Notes: generated from the sequence alone by a model not told the origin. 64,000 nt of DNA from Rhypophila decipiens (GCA_033297075.1 MU858134.1:62001-126000); one strand, 5' to 3'. Shown: positions 12,498 to 29,656, counted from the first letter of the stretch. Numbers and translations are program-made.

Positions 12498-13336
12498 TGG
12501 GCGAAAAGGATGTGAGTAGTGTATAGTTTTGGCTTGTTAGTTGATTTGATAAAAATGTCTATTTTTGGTGTCTGATGTTTTAGTTGCACCTGAGCGTTTG
12601 CACCAGCTGGTAGCTTCCAGACCTCGGCTTCCTTCGTGTGCCATGAAACGCTTCCAATGTCAATTTTAATGCTTGCGGGTTCCTACCGCCGTCATGATAT
12701 TGTTTTTCACTGCACAATCATGCATGAATCTTGATCAATTTCTAGTGGTATTCTGTGAATTTTGTTCACAAAATGGTTCTTTCCTCTGCTGGACAAGGGT
12801 TGCCAGGCGAAGGGGTGCAGCTTTCCTCCGTCAGGAGTAGGACTGTGGGTGGGGCGACTTCCCGCAGCGGTCTTTGGCTGGAATCACTCGCTTGGGATCT
12901 GGTTGCCGGGGTAGCCCACCTTAACAGGCAAGTGTGTCAACAAATTTTTTGCGCAACGAGCGAGACAAATACAACGAGCGACTGCAACCTTTGAAGCGAG
13001 TGGTAATAAAACGAGCATCTCAGCCCAGTAGTGCACAGTAATTCTCTCTTCTTGCCACTTTTCAAAGCGCATCTCCGACCGGACCCTCTTGAGCAATCTT
13101 TCCTTGAACAGCAGAGAAAGCCAACCAAACAAAACGTACGCATAAAGACGACCATCGGAACTTTCCCTAACGCACGCATTGCATCATTGCCCATTGCTCA
13201 TTTGCCTCTTTGCCCCTCGCAAACAAACAACGAATACTTTCAACTCTGAGCGCAAGAATTCTCAAACCAGCAAAGCCAGCCAGATAACAACCACCACAAC
13301 CGAGCAAAACACACAAAGCGCACACACAAAAACGCA
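12498..13336. other. Intergenic region, dehydrogenase 3' side and SPO12-family promoter
   Basis: No gene is seen. From about 13200 the sequence is A/C-rich and G-poor up to the ATG at 13337, typical of a fungal 5' leader. Confidence 0.6.
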
Positions 13337-13402
13337 ATGGCCTCCTCCAACATCCTCTCAAGCAAAGACGTCAACACCTCGATGCCCACCATGACGGTCG
13401 AT

Positions 13403-13436
<34 letters not shown>

Positions 13437-13867
13437 TGAACAAGAACGACGCCGTCAAGCCCGATGTTAAGAGCATGGAGTATCACCGACAAGTCTTTCA
13501 ATCCAAGATTGAGCAGGAAGAGTATGTTTCTTTTGCCCACCACCACCACCACCCTTCTCTTCCCGTATAGTTGGCTGACTTGGGGGTGTGTGGAAAATAA
13601 TAGATCCAAGACTTATATCAGCCCCTCGGATAACATCATGAGCCCTTGCACGGCCAAGCTGAGCGCATTCCGGAATAAACAGGTTGGAAAGTATGTTGAT
13701 CACCCAAGCCTGATGAACAAGAGAGAGGGAAAAATGGCTAACGGATGAAATTGTACAGAGCCAAACCCAAGTCCTTGTTCGCCCAGGCGTCAGCTAAGAA
13801 ATACGACGGCGGCAGCGCGAATGGGGGAGCTGATTTGTTTGGGAGCAAACCCAACGGTGGTCTCTAA
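13337..13867 (+). CDS. Spo12-family cell-cycle regulator
   Basis: A small protein of 126 residues encoded by three exons (13337-13521, 13604-13690, 13759-13867). The family signature lies across exon 2: YISPSDNIMSPCTAKLSAFRNK, with two Ser-Pro sites (ISPSD and MSPCT) like those phosphorylated in yeast Spo12. Spo12 proteins act in the FEAR pathway that releases Cdc14 at mitotic and meiotic exit (known for yeast; role here inferred). The N-terminal part carries a run of about 11 Asn encoded by a nearly pure AAC repeat (13402-13434), a likely length-polymorphic microsatellite. The C-terminus is Lys/Gly/Ser-rich without a domain. The ORF and splice sites are consistent, but the protein is short enough that the first exon boundary deserves transcript support. 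Confidence 0.88.
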
Positions 13868-14560
13868 GCAACGAACGGCAAAGGCGGCGAGAACATTGTT
13901 CGCTTTCATGTTTTGATTTTTTCGCTTCTTTGCTTCTTTTGGCTTCGGCTTGTAGGCATGGGTGGTACCTCCCTACTGGACCTTTTTCAATTTCTTTTTA
14001 TCTTTATTATTTGGTGGGCTGGTTTGATAGACGCACCCTGCTACCAGGAACCTTTCTGGGAGACAGGTACGGCTTGGTTTACTTGGTTGCACTGGGTGAT
14101 TGGTCTATGGTGTCATGGGCGTTGTTGAGTTGGGCATTTTTTCTTTTTTGTCTTTGTATTCTTTTGTTCTGGTCCACTTACCTCCCAGCTGGAGGACTTG
14201 GGTTTATTCATGGATGGTCTATCTACCTTGGCTGATTATGGGTACCTTGGTTGACAGGGTAAATTGGAGGGAGGGATGGTAGGATATCTATACCACTGGT
14301 GATGGTTGGTGTATCCAGCAAAGGCAAGAGCTTTATCACTACTATTATTTAATGACTGATATGACCAAGGATTAACCAAGGGAAAACAAGAGTTTTCATT
14401 CACATCAAAGACCGCTGTCGCAGTGAGGCCTAGTAATGCCGGGATTCTCAAGTTTTATTCTCTCACTGTCGCTCTGTTTTCGACGAAGTTGAAGCAAGAA
14501 CATGACCAGACTACCGATACATGTGTTCTCGACTGTCCACCCGCTATCAATATACAACGT
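13868..14560. other. Convergent intergenic region (Spo12-family / DRG1)
   Basis: T- and G-rich on the plus strand from 13910 to 14230. No gene supported. Confidence 0.55.
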
Positions 14561-15983
14561 CTACGCCTTCCACCCACTGACAATGTACACCACGTCCTCG
14601 TCCGCCACAGGATGGCCCAGTCCAACCCTCTGCGGGATATGTCTCGCGCTGGCGCCCCAAACCAGGGCATACTTGAAGGTCTCCTTCATGGACCGATGAA
14701 TCCGATCACACACGTCTTCAATCGTACTATTACTCCTCACGATCAGCGCCTCGCTAAAATCCGGATCGTTGCCCTTGCGCTTGGTGTAGATCCGGATCAG
14801 GTTGAGCTCTTTCCAGCACCGGTCGACAACGTCTTGAATGCCCAAGTCCAGCTCACAGCTCATGACGACGGTCTGCGGCTCCCTGGCTAGCTGGTCGAGG
14901 AAGTCCAACGACACACTGTCGATCTTGTTGTAGACGTAGAGGCAGTTGATGTACTTGCGGTGATCCTTCATGATGACGTCGATAAAGTCGTCCACGGTTG
15001 CGTTCTCGTCGCGCACGAGGACCTCGCAGTTTAGCATCTTGTAGTCGCGGAGGATGTTGCCGATCATCTTTGCGTCGAGGTTCTTGGGCGGGGACTGGAA
15101 GTTGATTTTCATGCCGCCTGCTGTTTTGGGCTTGAGGTAGATGTTTCTGTTGAAAATCTCAGCCCGAGAAATTATTGAAAAATTTGGTGGACAAAAGAAG
15201 ACTTACGGTGGTTGACGGTTGAGTCTGATGCCTACGGCTTCTAATTCGGCTTCGAGCAGGGCTCTCTGCTCGGCCTTTTTGGTGGCGTCTAGAATCATCA
15301 GGATGAGGTCGCTGGTCTTGGCCGCAGATATCACCTGCCGACCTCTGCCCTTGCCCTCGGCGGCGCCTTCGATGATTCCGGGGAGATCGAGGAGCTGGAT
15401 CTCGGCTCCGCCGTACTCGAGCACACCCGGGATGGCTGTCAGCGTGGTGAAGGCGTACGAGGCGACTTCTGATTTCGTCTTGGTCACTTTGGAGAGGAAC
15501 GTCGACTTTCCCACCGAGGGGAAGCCGACTAGGGCTATCCTCGCATCGCCGCTTTTGCTCACGTCGAAACCGGAACCGCCGCCGCCGCCTGCTCCCGGAC
15601 CTGGCTCTAGTAGTTGGGCGCGGAGGCGTGCGAGTTTTCTGGGGTGGGTTGTTAATATCCCACGTGGAAGGATGTCTCTGGCGGTTATGGGTGATGTGGT
15701 GGACTCACCCTTTCAAAAGACCCAAGTGATATTCTAGAGAGCAGAGTCAGCACGAGATTCTGGCTCATCATTCAAGGGGTCCTCACCTGTGGCCTTATTT
15801 TCTGATTTGAGGACGTGGTTAGTATACAGAGGTCAAGGAGCGCGCCAGATAGGGTGATTAATTACTTTGAGTCCGGGCCATTTCGGCCTCGATCCTGTAT
15901 CCATTTGTCAGTCGAGCTCAGATGAGTTCCATGGATGAGGGTTGATGTGCTCACTCCTTGATCTTGTCTGTTATGTTCACCAT
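14561..15983 (-). CDS. Developmentally regulated GTP-binding protein DRG1/Rbg1
   Basis: An OBG/DRG-class GTPase that binds translating ribosomes with a DFRP/Tma46 partner. 371 residues. G1 is GFPSVGKST, followed by the switch [13 protein letters not shown]3 [16 protein letters not shown] and G4 NKID; the C-terminal TGS domain ends [13 protein letters not shown]. Six exons on the minus strand: 15983-15955 (29 nt), 15894-15866 (29), 15801-15787 (15), 15733-15709 (25), 15638-15207 and 15146-14561. The four tiny exons spell the conserved N-terminus [39 protein letters not shown], which strongly supports them because each junction restores the family sequence. A Gly-rich stretch before the GTPase domain is normal for the family. 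Expected in the cytoplasm. Confidence 0.96.
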
Positions 15984-18182
15984 TTTGACAGCTCGAGGGA
16001 GACACTCCCAACACACTTGAAATGACTAAAGAGAACAGTGAGTTCTAATTCGAGTTGTCAAAGATGCAAAATATTGAATAACCTGTACGGATATGGCTTC
16101 GTTCTTTCGATCACAGCTCATGCCCCACCACAGATTGAGTTATGTTTGATGGCAGAATTCGGAGGGGCAAGAGAGACGGCGGGGTATGCGTAACTGGCCC
16201 GAAAAGGGTGTAAAATACGGCAGTAACGTTATTTGTCGGGTACCTTACAGTACACCATACATGTAAGTCTTACAGACGTAAGGAACACCGTCCGTAACCG
16301 AAGGGGGGACTTGACATGCCTTGAGTCCATCTTTCCCAGATGCTTATAATTCTCTTTCATACATATTTTTGGTCCTCCTTTCAAGGGAAGTATTCAGTAT
16401 GTATTCTTTACATTTCATACGTTATTTCGACCTTGTGCGCTCTGGGTCCCTAATCTCTTTCCTGCCACACTACCCATGAAGGAAGAACAAAACCATTGCC
16501 CATAGTCAATAGAGTCTCAAGAGCCATTGTCTACTGCCAATGCCTAACGCATTAGGACTGGGCATGGCTCAGAATACTCGAAGGGGCGTCAACAACGTTT
16601 CTTGATCGACTACTGAACACAAGGATTAGAAGGTCGGATTTAGTGCTGTGGAGCTTCTATCTTGACGGCGGCGCGGCGCATATATGTACACTACGAGTAC
16701 CCAATCCAGACGCCGAAGACGATCAGGAGCCGATGTCTGGACCGTCGTCTTCCTCTTCTAAGGGCCTTTCGGTCCCAGGTTTCCAAGTCCCGGAGACTTG
16801 ACGCTTGTATCGCCAGTTATAGCACTTATCATATCATCTCTGCATAGAACCGCTTGTCTGAAGATGAACTTGATGTAGGTTCGGGCTCCTATCCCCACAT
16901 CGACAACAGCCCCGACGACGGCTCAGATTATGATAGTTGTTCCATCTTATCTTCCTGCCTGGTAAGATCAGCAGCCATCTTGGCCAGGATAGCCGCGCTG
17001 TGCTGTATACTGGCGTACATCAAGCCCATGTTGTGGCCGACGGCCAGGCCGTGGGTTCGGGATCTGGTCCGGCTTCTACGTGTTCCGCTTTTCTCTTTCT
17101 GCGGACTCTCTGGCGCTCCTTCTCGTCCTCGCTGACACCGTAAATGTCATCTGAATCATTGTCGGGCTCTGAGATATATGCCACATGGGCGTAGAAATGG
17201 GAGCATCATTTTCCAAATTGGCCAAAATTGATAGGCCCTAAGACCCCCTATGTCGATCACTTCAATACCCTGTAAACCATCCTGAAGGCCCGGGATTAGT
17301 GGAAAGTAGCCTGTAAGCCCAGTATAACACAAGATTCCAAAAATGATGCTCCCATTTCTACGCCCACGTGTATGCCTTGGCTTCGGGAATAGGGGATCGG
17401 CTGGCGACATATACCCCACATCCTTGGGCACGGCCCATTGCTTTGTCGTTCGGGGGTCCACATATGCCGATGATGAGGACTATGAGTCCGAGGACCTAGA
17501 GGAGTTAGATCGCTGTGTCTTTCAGATGCGCATCTCTCGGTGTTCATTGTAAGACTGAGTAGAAGGGATGGTGAATGATGCCTCTGCTGTGTCGTTCATG
17601 GGTCTAGTGTTGATATTGAAATCCTCACCCTATCGTGCAACCGTATTAAGGCCCAAGAGTGCAAATCCTCATAACAAAAGCACCAAATATCGATATTGTA
17701 AATCAGTTCTGACGAATGCTGATAAGTCATTTATAGGGAGTTGGCCAGAGAGTGATTACATGTAACCTTATAACCTTTGAAAGATGGTTAAAATGTCTTT
17801 TCAGCCCTATAGAATCCCACAGTAAATAGTCAACCTACAATACCTAGCTAGGGGCCTTGCTCACGACTTGATAGGCGTTAATTCATTGTAGAAATGTCTT
17901 CATAAACTGAAAAATATACGTTATTTGTAGAATAAACAGACATTGGTTATGGTCACTTACCTACGGGGTCAGCATCCATGTTGAAACGAGTAAATCGATT
18001 TGACAACCCGTAGGTATTTACTGTGAAATGCTGTACTGTATGCTCTTTCCTGCTTGTTGACCGCCAGCTGCATACCAGCTGCCCTACCGCCCTACCCGCA
18101 ACGCCTTCAAATTAGAGGTCTATCCATCCTTTTGCGATCAACCGCATTCACCAACACCAACACAGCAACAATCACCATCACA
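15984..18182. other. Intergenic region with a degenerate inverted duplication
   Basis: About 2.2 kb with no intact gene. The right end (18040-18182) is the CWC2 leader. Between about 16850 and 17550 acidic, Ser/Asp/Glu-rich coding-like fragments occur on both strands (for example EPDNDSDD on minus at 17140-17175 and DDEDYESEDLEEL on plus near 17470). They are interrupted by stops, which suggests a decayed, partly inverted gene or element copy. Confidence 0.5.
17187..17365. repeat. 26-bp perfect inverted repeat with 127-bp spacer
   Basis: The left arm 17187-17212 is the exact reverse complement of the right arm 17340-17365. In a corresponding frame both arms encode a fragment reading CSHFYAHV, so the arms look like two oppositely oriented remnants of one former coding sequence rather than a terminator. 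Sequence identity does not extend clearly beyond the arms. Confidence 0.75.
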
Positions 18183-19423
18183 ATGTCCGGAGACGAATCG
18201 CAAAACCTCCCGCTCGCGACAACGAGCCAGGAAGTTGCCGCGCCGACAGAGAAGAAGATCAAAAAGATCATCAGGAGAAAGAGACGGCCAGCCAGGCCTC
18301 AGATCGACCCAGCTCTAGTCAAATCCGAGCCTCCACCACAAACAGGCACCACCTTCAACATCTGGTACAACAAATGGGCGGGCGGCGATAGAGACGAAGG
18401 CCACGGACAGACGGCAGCAAAAGGACGCTGCAATGTAGCGCAGGACTCTGGGTACACGCGAGCAGACGGCGTTCCGGGCTCATATTTCTGCCTCTTCTTT
18501 GCGAGAGGAATATGCCCCAAAGGCCAGGACTGCAACTACCTCCACAGACTCCCCGGACCCCACGACATCTTCCCTCCAAACGTCGACTGCTTCGGTCGCG
18601 ACAAATTCAGCGATTTCCGCGACGATCTCGGCGGAGTGGGCAGCTTCTCGCGGGTCACGACGACCATCTACATTGGGCGCATCCACGTCACGGACGACAT
18701 TGAGGAGATTGTGTCGCGACATTTCGCCGAGTGGGGTCCCATCGAGCGGATCAGGGTTCTCAACCAGAGAGGCGTGGCGTTTGTGACATATGTCAATCTG
18801 GCCAATGCAGAGTTTGCAAAGGAGGCGATGGCGCATCAGGTAAGAACTTGCTCTAAATAACACCACCCCAGCATGCATCCGGGCGTGCGTCCATACTAAC
18901 AAGACATGCACAGAGCCTCGATCACAACGAAATCCTCAACGTCCGCTGGGCCAGTGCCGACCCGAACCCAATGGCACAGAAACGAGAGGCGAGGAGGATA
19001 GAAGAGCAAGCTGCCGAAGCCATCCGAAAGGCTCTCCCAGCGGCATATGTGGCCGAGATAGAAGGAAAGGACCCCGAGGCGCGGAAGAGGCGGAAAATAG
19101 AGAGCAGCTACGGGCTTGAAGGGTACGAGGCGCCGGACGAGGTGCACTTTGCGAGGGGGAAGAACGCGGTCAACCCAAGAGGACGAGAGGGATTCGAGCT
19201 TGAGCACGAACAGCGACTCTATCTTGAAGCCGGTGGCGATGGCGGCGACGGCGGATACGAGCAGTATGTCCAGGCGCAGATGGGTGAGGCACAGGACAAG
19301 AATGGGATTTTGTCGAGTAGCACGCTCGCGGCGTTGCAAGCTGCTCGTGTTGCTGTTGCGCCGAAAGCACAGCCTGCGGCCGCGGCTGGACCGTTGGTGG
19401 CATATGATAGCGACAGTGACTAG
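18183..19423 (+). CDS. cwc2: Pre-mRNA-splicing factor Cwc2
   Basis: An NTC-associated protein that contacts U6 snRNA in the spliceosome core. Two exons, 18183-18839 and 18914-19423, 388 residues. Order: a basic N-terminus (KKIIRRKRRPARPQ), FNIWYNKWAGGD, the Torus/CCCH zinc finger with KGRCN and YFCLFFARGICPKGQDCNYLH, an RRM (TTIYIGRIHVTDDIEEI...GVAFVTYVNLANAEFAKEAM), then the conserved LNVRWASADPNP and a Lys/Arg-rich helical tail with YGLEGYEAPDEVHFARGK. The ATG at 18183 was chosen over in-frame upstream codons because the upstream residues are low-complexity Thr/Ile from the leader and no ATG lies between. Nuclear. The tail ends in an Asp/Ser run. Confidence 0.95.
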
Positions 19424-19801
19424 GGACATGAAGGGCAGGGCAGATAGGCTGGGGATGGACGCATTTTTTATTTCTTTTTGTTTGACCGGTTGGGGTCAAA
19501 CAATTCGGCCTTGGAAGGTCCGATGTGTAACTAAACCAGACGACGATGGACGCATTTGATACCAAACAAGCAGGTAGGCAGGCAATCATATTCATGACTT
19601 TTATGGGCGGCGTTTTTATCGAGCTGTATATATATTGTTAAGTAAATCTTGGACCGGTCAGGATTCATTTCACAAACTACCATCCAATATCCAATATTAC
19701 ATGGTTTTTACTGGGTGCTAACACATTACAAATCCTCGAAAAGTACCTCAACTGTTGTATGATCATCTTGTATTTCAATTACTCCGTAGCACAGACTCAG
19801 A
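19424..19801. other. Convergent 3' region (Cwc2 / UreF)
   Basis: Short AT-rich spacer between converging genes. Nothing further is seen. Confidence 0.6.
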
Positions 19802-20989
19802 CTAACTATTAAAAATCCTAGAATACAACGTCTCATGCCTCCCAAACCAGAGATCCATAACCGGCACGCTCTGGCCTGCCTCTTCCACGGGTGTATCCCA
19901 CTCGCGCTGTATCATATCCGCCACGAGCTCTGGTACGACGGGGCCGGCGAGCGTCTTTTGGGCTTGGTACGGCCCAAACATGCCTGCGCGAACTGCTGCG
20001 GATACAAGCGCTTTCACGTGCCCCAGCATAAAGATGTAGGCTGTCTGCTCGCACGACAGGCCGGCTTGGGCGCCTATCACGCCGAAGAGGGGGGCTAGGT
20101 GGGCTGAGATCTCTGGTGGGTGGTTTCCACTTGTTTGGGGGTGGTTTGGGGAGGAGGAATAAGAACCGCTGTTATTGCTTTGTTTCCTGAGTTGGGCTGA
20201 AAAGGATTTTAGAATTGACGAAGAGAAGGAGGAAGCAAACGCCCTGTCGTAAATCGAGAGGAGAGCCCGGCCCTGGGCGACAGAGGCTCGACGCCCCACG
20301 GTGCAGATTATGGTTGCGTCGAGGGTGTCATCTAGCTCTGGCAGACGGGAGGGATCGCGGTAGGCGGCTAGGACGAAGGGGAGGGTCGTGCTGGCGTAGG
20401 AGGATAGCGAGAGCGGGAGGAAAGAGGCGAATGAGGAGGGTTGTTGTTGAGAGAAGGAGTGTTTTGCGTGGGCGAGGTAGGATTCTAGACCGGAGCTGAA
20501 GGCGAATGAGCCGAGGGGGAGGGCCGAGTCGGAGAGGAGGAAGAGGAAGTGGTTCGCTGGGGAGGTTATTATTGACGAGGGCGACGGGAAGGGGTTGGGT
20601 TTTGTTGGTGTTGTTTTGGCTGGGGGACATTGTTAGCATTTATGATGGGATATATGTCTGGTCGAGAGTTTGGAAATCCGGGATGGGCCATGTTGATGGT
20701 GTGAGTGAGTGAGTGGCTCAATGAGACGCCGGGCTCTCATTTTTACGAACCAACCTCCAGGCATGTAATCTCATCCAACTCTCAATTTGAGTGGGTGGAA
20801 TAAAAAATTCTACTCACTTGATTTCACCTTCTCCTCAACTGGGGTTTGATCATGCGACAGCGGTATATTTCTCTTTCTTGTCCTTGCCTTTGCTGCTGCG
20901 AGTTGCTGCTCCAACTCGGCTATCTCCTGTGCTAATGCCTCATCGCTGGCAGGGCCTTCAGCACTTTCTTGTGATTGCAAGTCATTCAT
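19802..20989 (-). CDS. ureF: Urease accessory protein UreF
   Basis: Part of the UreD-UreF-UreG chaperone that delivers nickel to urease. The main exon (20619-19802) holds the UreF core: FLFLLSDSALPLGSFAFSSGLESYLAH, TVGRRASVAQGRALLSIYDRAF, CEQTAYIFMLGHVKALVSAAVR and the C-terminal DLWFGRHETLYSRIFNS. The core frame has no ATG of its own and runs into a stop upstream of a clean acceptor (GCTAAC branch, CCCCCAG). An upstream exon 20989-20818 begins with ATG and encodes an Ala/Glu-rich coiled segment (IAELEQQLAAAKAR). It ends at GTGAGT in phase 1, exactly matching the phase of the acceptor, giving 329 residues. The 198-nt intron is long for this window. The core call is very secure; the first exon is inferred. 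Confidence 0.9.
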
Positions 20990-21636
20990 TTGTATCTGGT
21001 GTTGGATAACTGAAAATGCCGAATCATGAAAAACATTTGAATTCCCTCCAGGGGTGGTTTGTTAAGACGTATATGAGGGCTGTTGGCGATGCCGTTCTTT
21101 GGCCGAGTGGCCCCACATCTCCTCCGTCCACGGAGATACCGCACCGGTCGAGACCACCGCAGTACTACGTATTCATCTCAGACTCACGGTACCCGTATCC
21201 TATAAGCATCAACGACTCCATTCCCCAACATTACCTACCTAGGTACCTGATAATAAAAACATGAAGCCATGCAGGCTTGTTCGCATTCATACAACAATTA
21301 ACCTCACCCAAAGCAGCCACGGGTTCCCGATTAAATAGTCCAACACCCCGAAAAAATTACCATGGTCAGGTATAATTATGCAAAATCCTGACCCAACTGT
21401 GACCCAATACAAGACTTTAAAAAAAAAGAAAGGGGGGTGAATGCACATAAAATGCGGCCTATGCCAACACGCAAGCAAGCCCGATAATAACAACAAAAAA
21501 AAACCATTTCCAAAAAACACCGCGCAATGCCCATACCATGCATATACTACGTCCGTAAACAATATCTTATCCATGCTTGCCCCCAATATCAAAACAAGGG
21601 GCATTCATTCATTCAATCTCCTTCTTGTGCCCGTCA
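20990..21636. other. Intergenic region (UreF 5' side / Cut12-like 3' side)
   Basis: Promoter space of the UreF gene and the 3' region of the Cut12-like gene. It contains a TACCTACCTAGGTACC cluster at 21232-21247 and A-runs at 21418-21434 and 21490-21503. No gene supported. Confidence 0.55.
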
Positions 21637-23888
21637 TCATCTTAACCGCAAATTCTCCTTATCACGACCAACAACTTGCTGCTGCTGTTGCTCCTGGAGC
21701 AACCTCTGCTGTTCCAACCGCTCTTGTTCCCTCTTCGCCCTCTTGGCAGCAACCCTCTTCATCGCAGCAGTTCTCCGTTCCGGCGGCATGTTCGATGCCC
21801 GAGAAACGTCCACAGTCCACATAGTACTATTATGTGTCGTCGTGGTGGACGCCCCCAGCCGAGCAAAGTTATCCTCGACCAGATCAACCTTGGGTGCTTC
21901 TCTTTCCGGGGTCGGCGGTCGTACGGTTAATCTCCTTGTCTGGCGCCCGAGGGTTTTAATCGCGGGTTTTGTTGTAGTTGGGAAATCATCATTCTCTCCC
22001 CACCCATGTCCGTGGTTAGTATCGTCTTGTGTGGCGGTTATGGGTAGATGGTGTTTTGTCTGGGTTGAAGCTGGGGTCCAGGATGCCCTTTCTGCTACTC
22101 GACTTGTAGCGCCGTGTGAGGATGTTGGTTTGGTATAGGCCGAAGGCTGGCTTACTCCGCTGGACGCGGAGCTCCTGCTGTCTTGCAAGTTTCCGCGGTC
22201 GCTGAGGACCGTAGAGGGTTTCTTGCCGAGTTCGTGCTCGATCTTTTCCCGGAGTGTGCGAGATGTCGTCAGTTTTTCATCCTCGTAGCTGTTCCGCTTC
22301 GGTATATCTGTGCTGCTCCTTGCCCTTGGCCTCGTCTTCCCAACCGTTTCGTCGTCGGCGGTCAGCGCTTTCTCCCGACTCGCTCGCTGTCTTGGTGCAA
22401 TTGCATCAGCTGCCGATGCCTTCAACGACCGTATCTCTTCTTGGAGCTCTGCAATGGTGTCGTTCTTCTTTTTCAGAACTTGATGTGCTTCGGTGTAGCG
22501 GGCCTTGGAATCTTCTTTGAGCTTCTCGTAGTCGGCCCGAAGCTTCTTGAGCTCACGGTCCTTGAGCAGCGCGTCACCTCGGGACTCCACCAGTTTCTTC
22601 TCTGTATCCTGCGTCTTGGTGCTCTCCGACAACTCCGTGCTCAGTCTCTTGTTCTCCTCGATAAGCTTGGCTGACCTTTGCTCTGCGAACTTGAGCTCTG
22701 ATCTCAGCCTGTCTCGCTCCTCTCGGATCTTATCCAACTCCCTGGCTTGGGACCTGGCTTTTCTCAGTTCTTTCTGGGTTTCTATCAGCGTTTTCTGGGT
22801 GCGCGGCGACGCGATTCGTAGTTGTTTCGATAAGCCGTCAACGTCGTCCGCATCTGGTCTTTCGGGGACCAGGGCCTCCAGTTCTTCAACTTGCTTTTTG
22901 TATTCCAGAGCTAACTCTTTCTGTCGAGCGAGCTCTTGGACCATTAAGCTGGTACTGGAGTCGTTTCCCCCGCGCTTCTTAGACAGAGCAACTTGACGGC
23001 TCAGTTCAGCTACCTTGTTCTCCATCTGTTTGACGCGCTCTTGCTCCTCCTTGAGCTTCTCGTTCAGCTCCAATGCTTCGGCATCCTTCTTTTTCGCGTA
23101 CGACTTTGCGAGCTGCTTGTACTTGACAAGTTTCTCCATCTCAGTCTTTGCGTCGGCATGATAGCTTTCAAAGTAGGATTTCCAGTATTTTCCCGAGCGG
23201 GAATGGGGTTCGTTCAGGTCGACAGTGACATCGGGATCGCGGTCCGACTCGTCGTCCAGATCTTCATCCTCGGACCATACCTCTTCCACCCGCTTGACGA
23301 CTGCTTTCGAATCCTTGGAATCCTTCGCATCGGTACAAGGCTGGCTGATCCTGACTGTCCGCGAGTTCTCCAATGCTTCGGTTAGCCGAGTCTTTGGTCG
23401 CTTTTCGCTATCCCCAACCCAAGGGCTTGGAAATTTTCCTGGGCACTCATCAGGAAGGCCGCTTGTGCTGGTGGTTGTAGTTGCGCCCGTGGTCGTCGAT
23501 GTCGTTGTTTGTACGGCGGCCCCTTCCTTGACGCCATGACCAAAAGAGACGCGTTTCCGACGAGTCGTTCCGGTGCCAGGAGTCAAGAGAATCCCGGGCG
23601 GTTTTATTGGCGATTTCTCGGGCATGCTCGCTGTTTTGTCGCTTGGTATCGCACGTGTTTGTTCTGATCGATCATGAGCGCGAGGCGCCGGGGTTCCAAA
23701 CAGCGCCGTTTTCAGTGCCCGAACAGCAAACACCGGCGCGGGTGTATCCGGCGCATCGAGCTGTGTGGTATCATCTGAATCTTGTGTTAGCGATTGATCC
23801 GAAGTCTGTATGTATTTGTTGACTCCTCACCAGGTCCAGGCGCGTCTCGCGACGGATCCGCATTGCGCTTCAACGCCCAGCTGAGCAT
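21637..23888 (-). CDS. Spindle pole body-associated Cut12-like coiled-coil protein
   Basis: 731 residues from two exons, 23888-23831 and 23774-21637. The N-terminus MLSWALKRNADPSRDAPGPD joins across the intron to DTTQLDAPDTPAPVFAVRALKTALFGTP. Next comes the Cut12 signature PPGILLTPGTGTTRRKRVSFG, a long Glu/Lys/Leu-rich coiled coil (about residues 200-430) and a Ser/Thr/Pro-rich tail ending in another basic, Gln-rich coil (KRVAAKRAKREQERLEQQ). In fission yeast Cut12 sits at the spindle pole body and promotes Polo-dependent mitotic commitment; the role here is inferred from the family. Promoter shared divergently with GCN2. The CAG/CTG-rich run at 21673-21700 encodes Gln. Confidence 0.88.
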
Positions 23889-24515
23889 CTTTTGTTAGGG
23901 ATTCTGGGTATTCCAAGAAATTTGTCGAAATGGAAACGCTCTGCCAGTCCCGAGATCAAGTTGGTTGTGGGTGAAATTCCCATTCGTGTTGGATGCGGTG
24001 GTTGCGTTTGTTTACTTTCCTCTTTCATCCAATGACGCGCGCAAACACCCTGAACTTCAGTTTTGGTGGGGGCAGTTCGTGATCCGGTGGTGTGGTCCAC
24101 CCTCCGATAAGCTGTGTGGGGCCAGGGGATCAGCTGGAATGTGGGGCTCTCAGCCCTGTCAACTTGACAAGCGGACTCAACCCCGCATGCTGAACCCACC
24201 AACAGCACTGGTTCGCCTGCACTGCTCTTTGATCCCACCTCTCCCCAGTTTGGAGAACCAGTCACCACTTGACACGGCAAGATTGCCATCCACTCACCCC
24301 ATCCCAATATTCAGATGATAACTTATTTCATGATGGTTTCCTCTCAGTAAAGTCACGCAGCCACTTTTGGCTGTGTTCTCTGCACTTGGGTCGTCTCCTT
24401 CTCTCAATTCACCAATATAAGTGAAGCTATTCCTATCGCTCTCAAGACTCAAGCTCCCAGACCGCCACTCTTCAACTGATCAAGCCATTCTTGACACCAT
24501 CTCGACTTGCTCATC
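23889..24515. promoter_or_regulatory. Divergent promoter region, Cut12-like and GCN2
   Basis: About 630 bp between the two start codons. It is C/T-rich on the plus strand immediately before the GCN2 ATG. No specific factor site could be assigned with confidence. Confidence 0.5.

Positions 24516-29656
<5,141 letters not shown>

Noticed and set aside
20328..20639. Pro/Leu/Arg-rich 103-codon frame starting at an ATG upstream of UreF
   Set aside because: It is a shifted frame of the true UreF exon, whose conserved FLFLLSDSALPLGSFAF reads in another frame.
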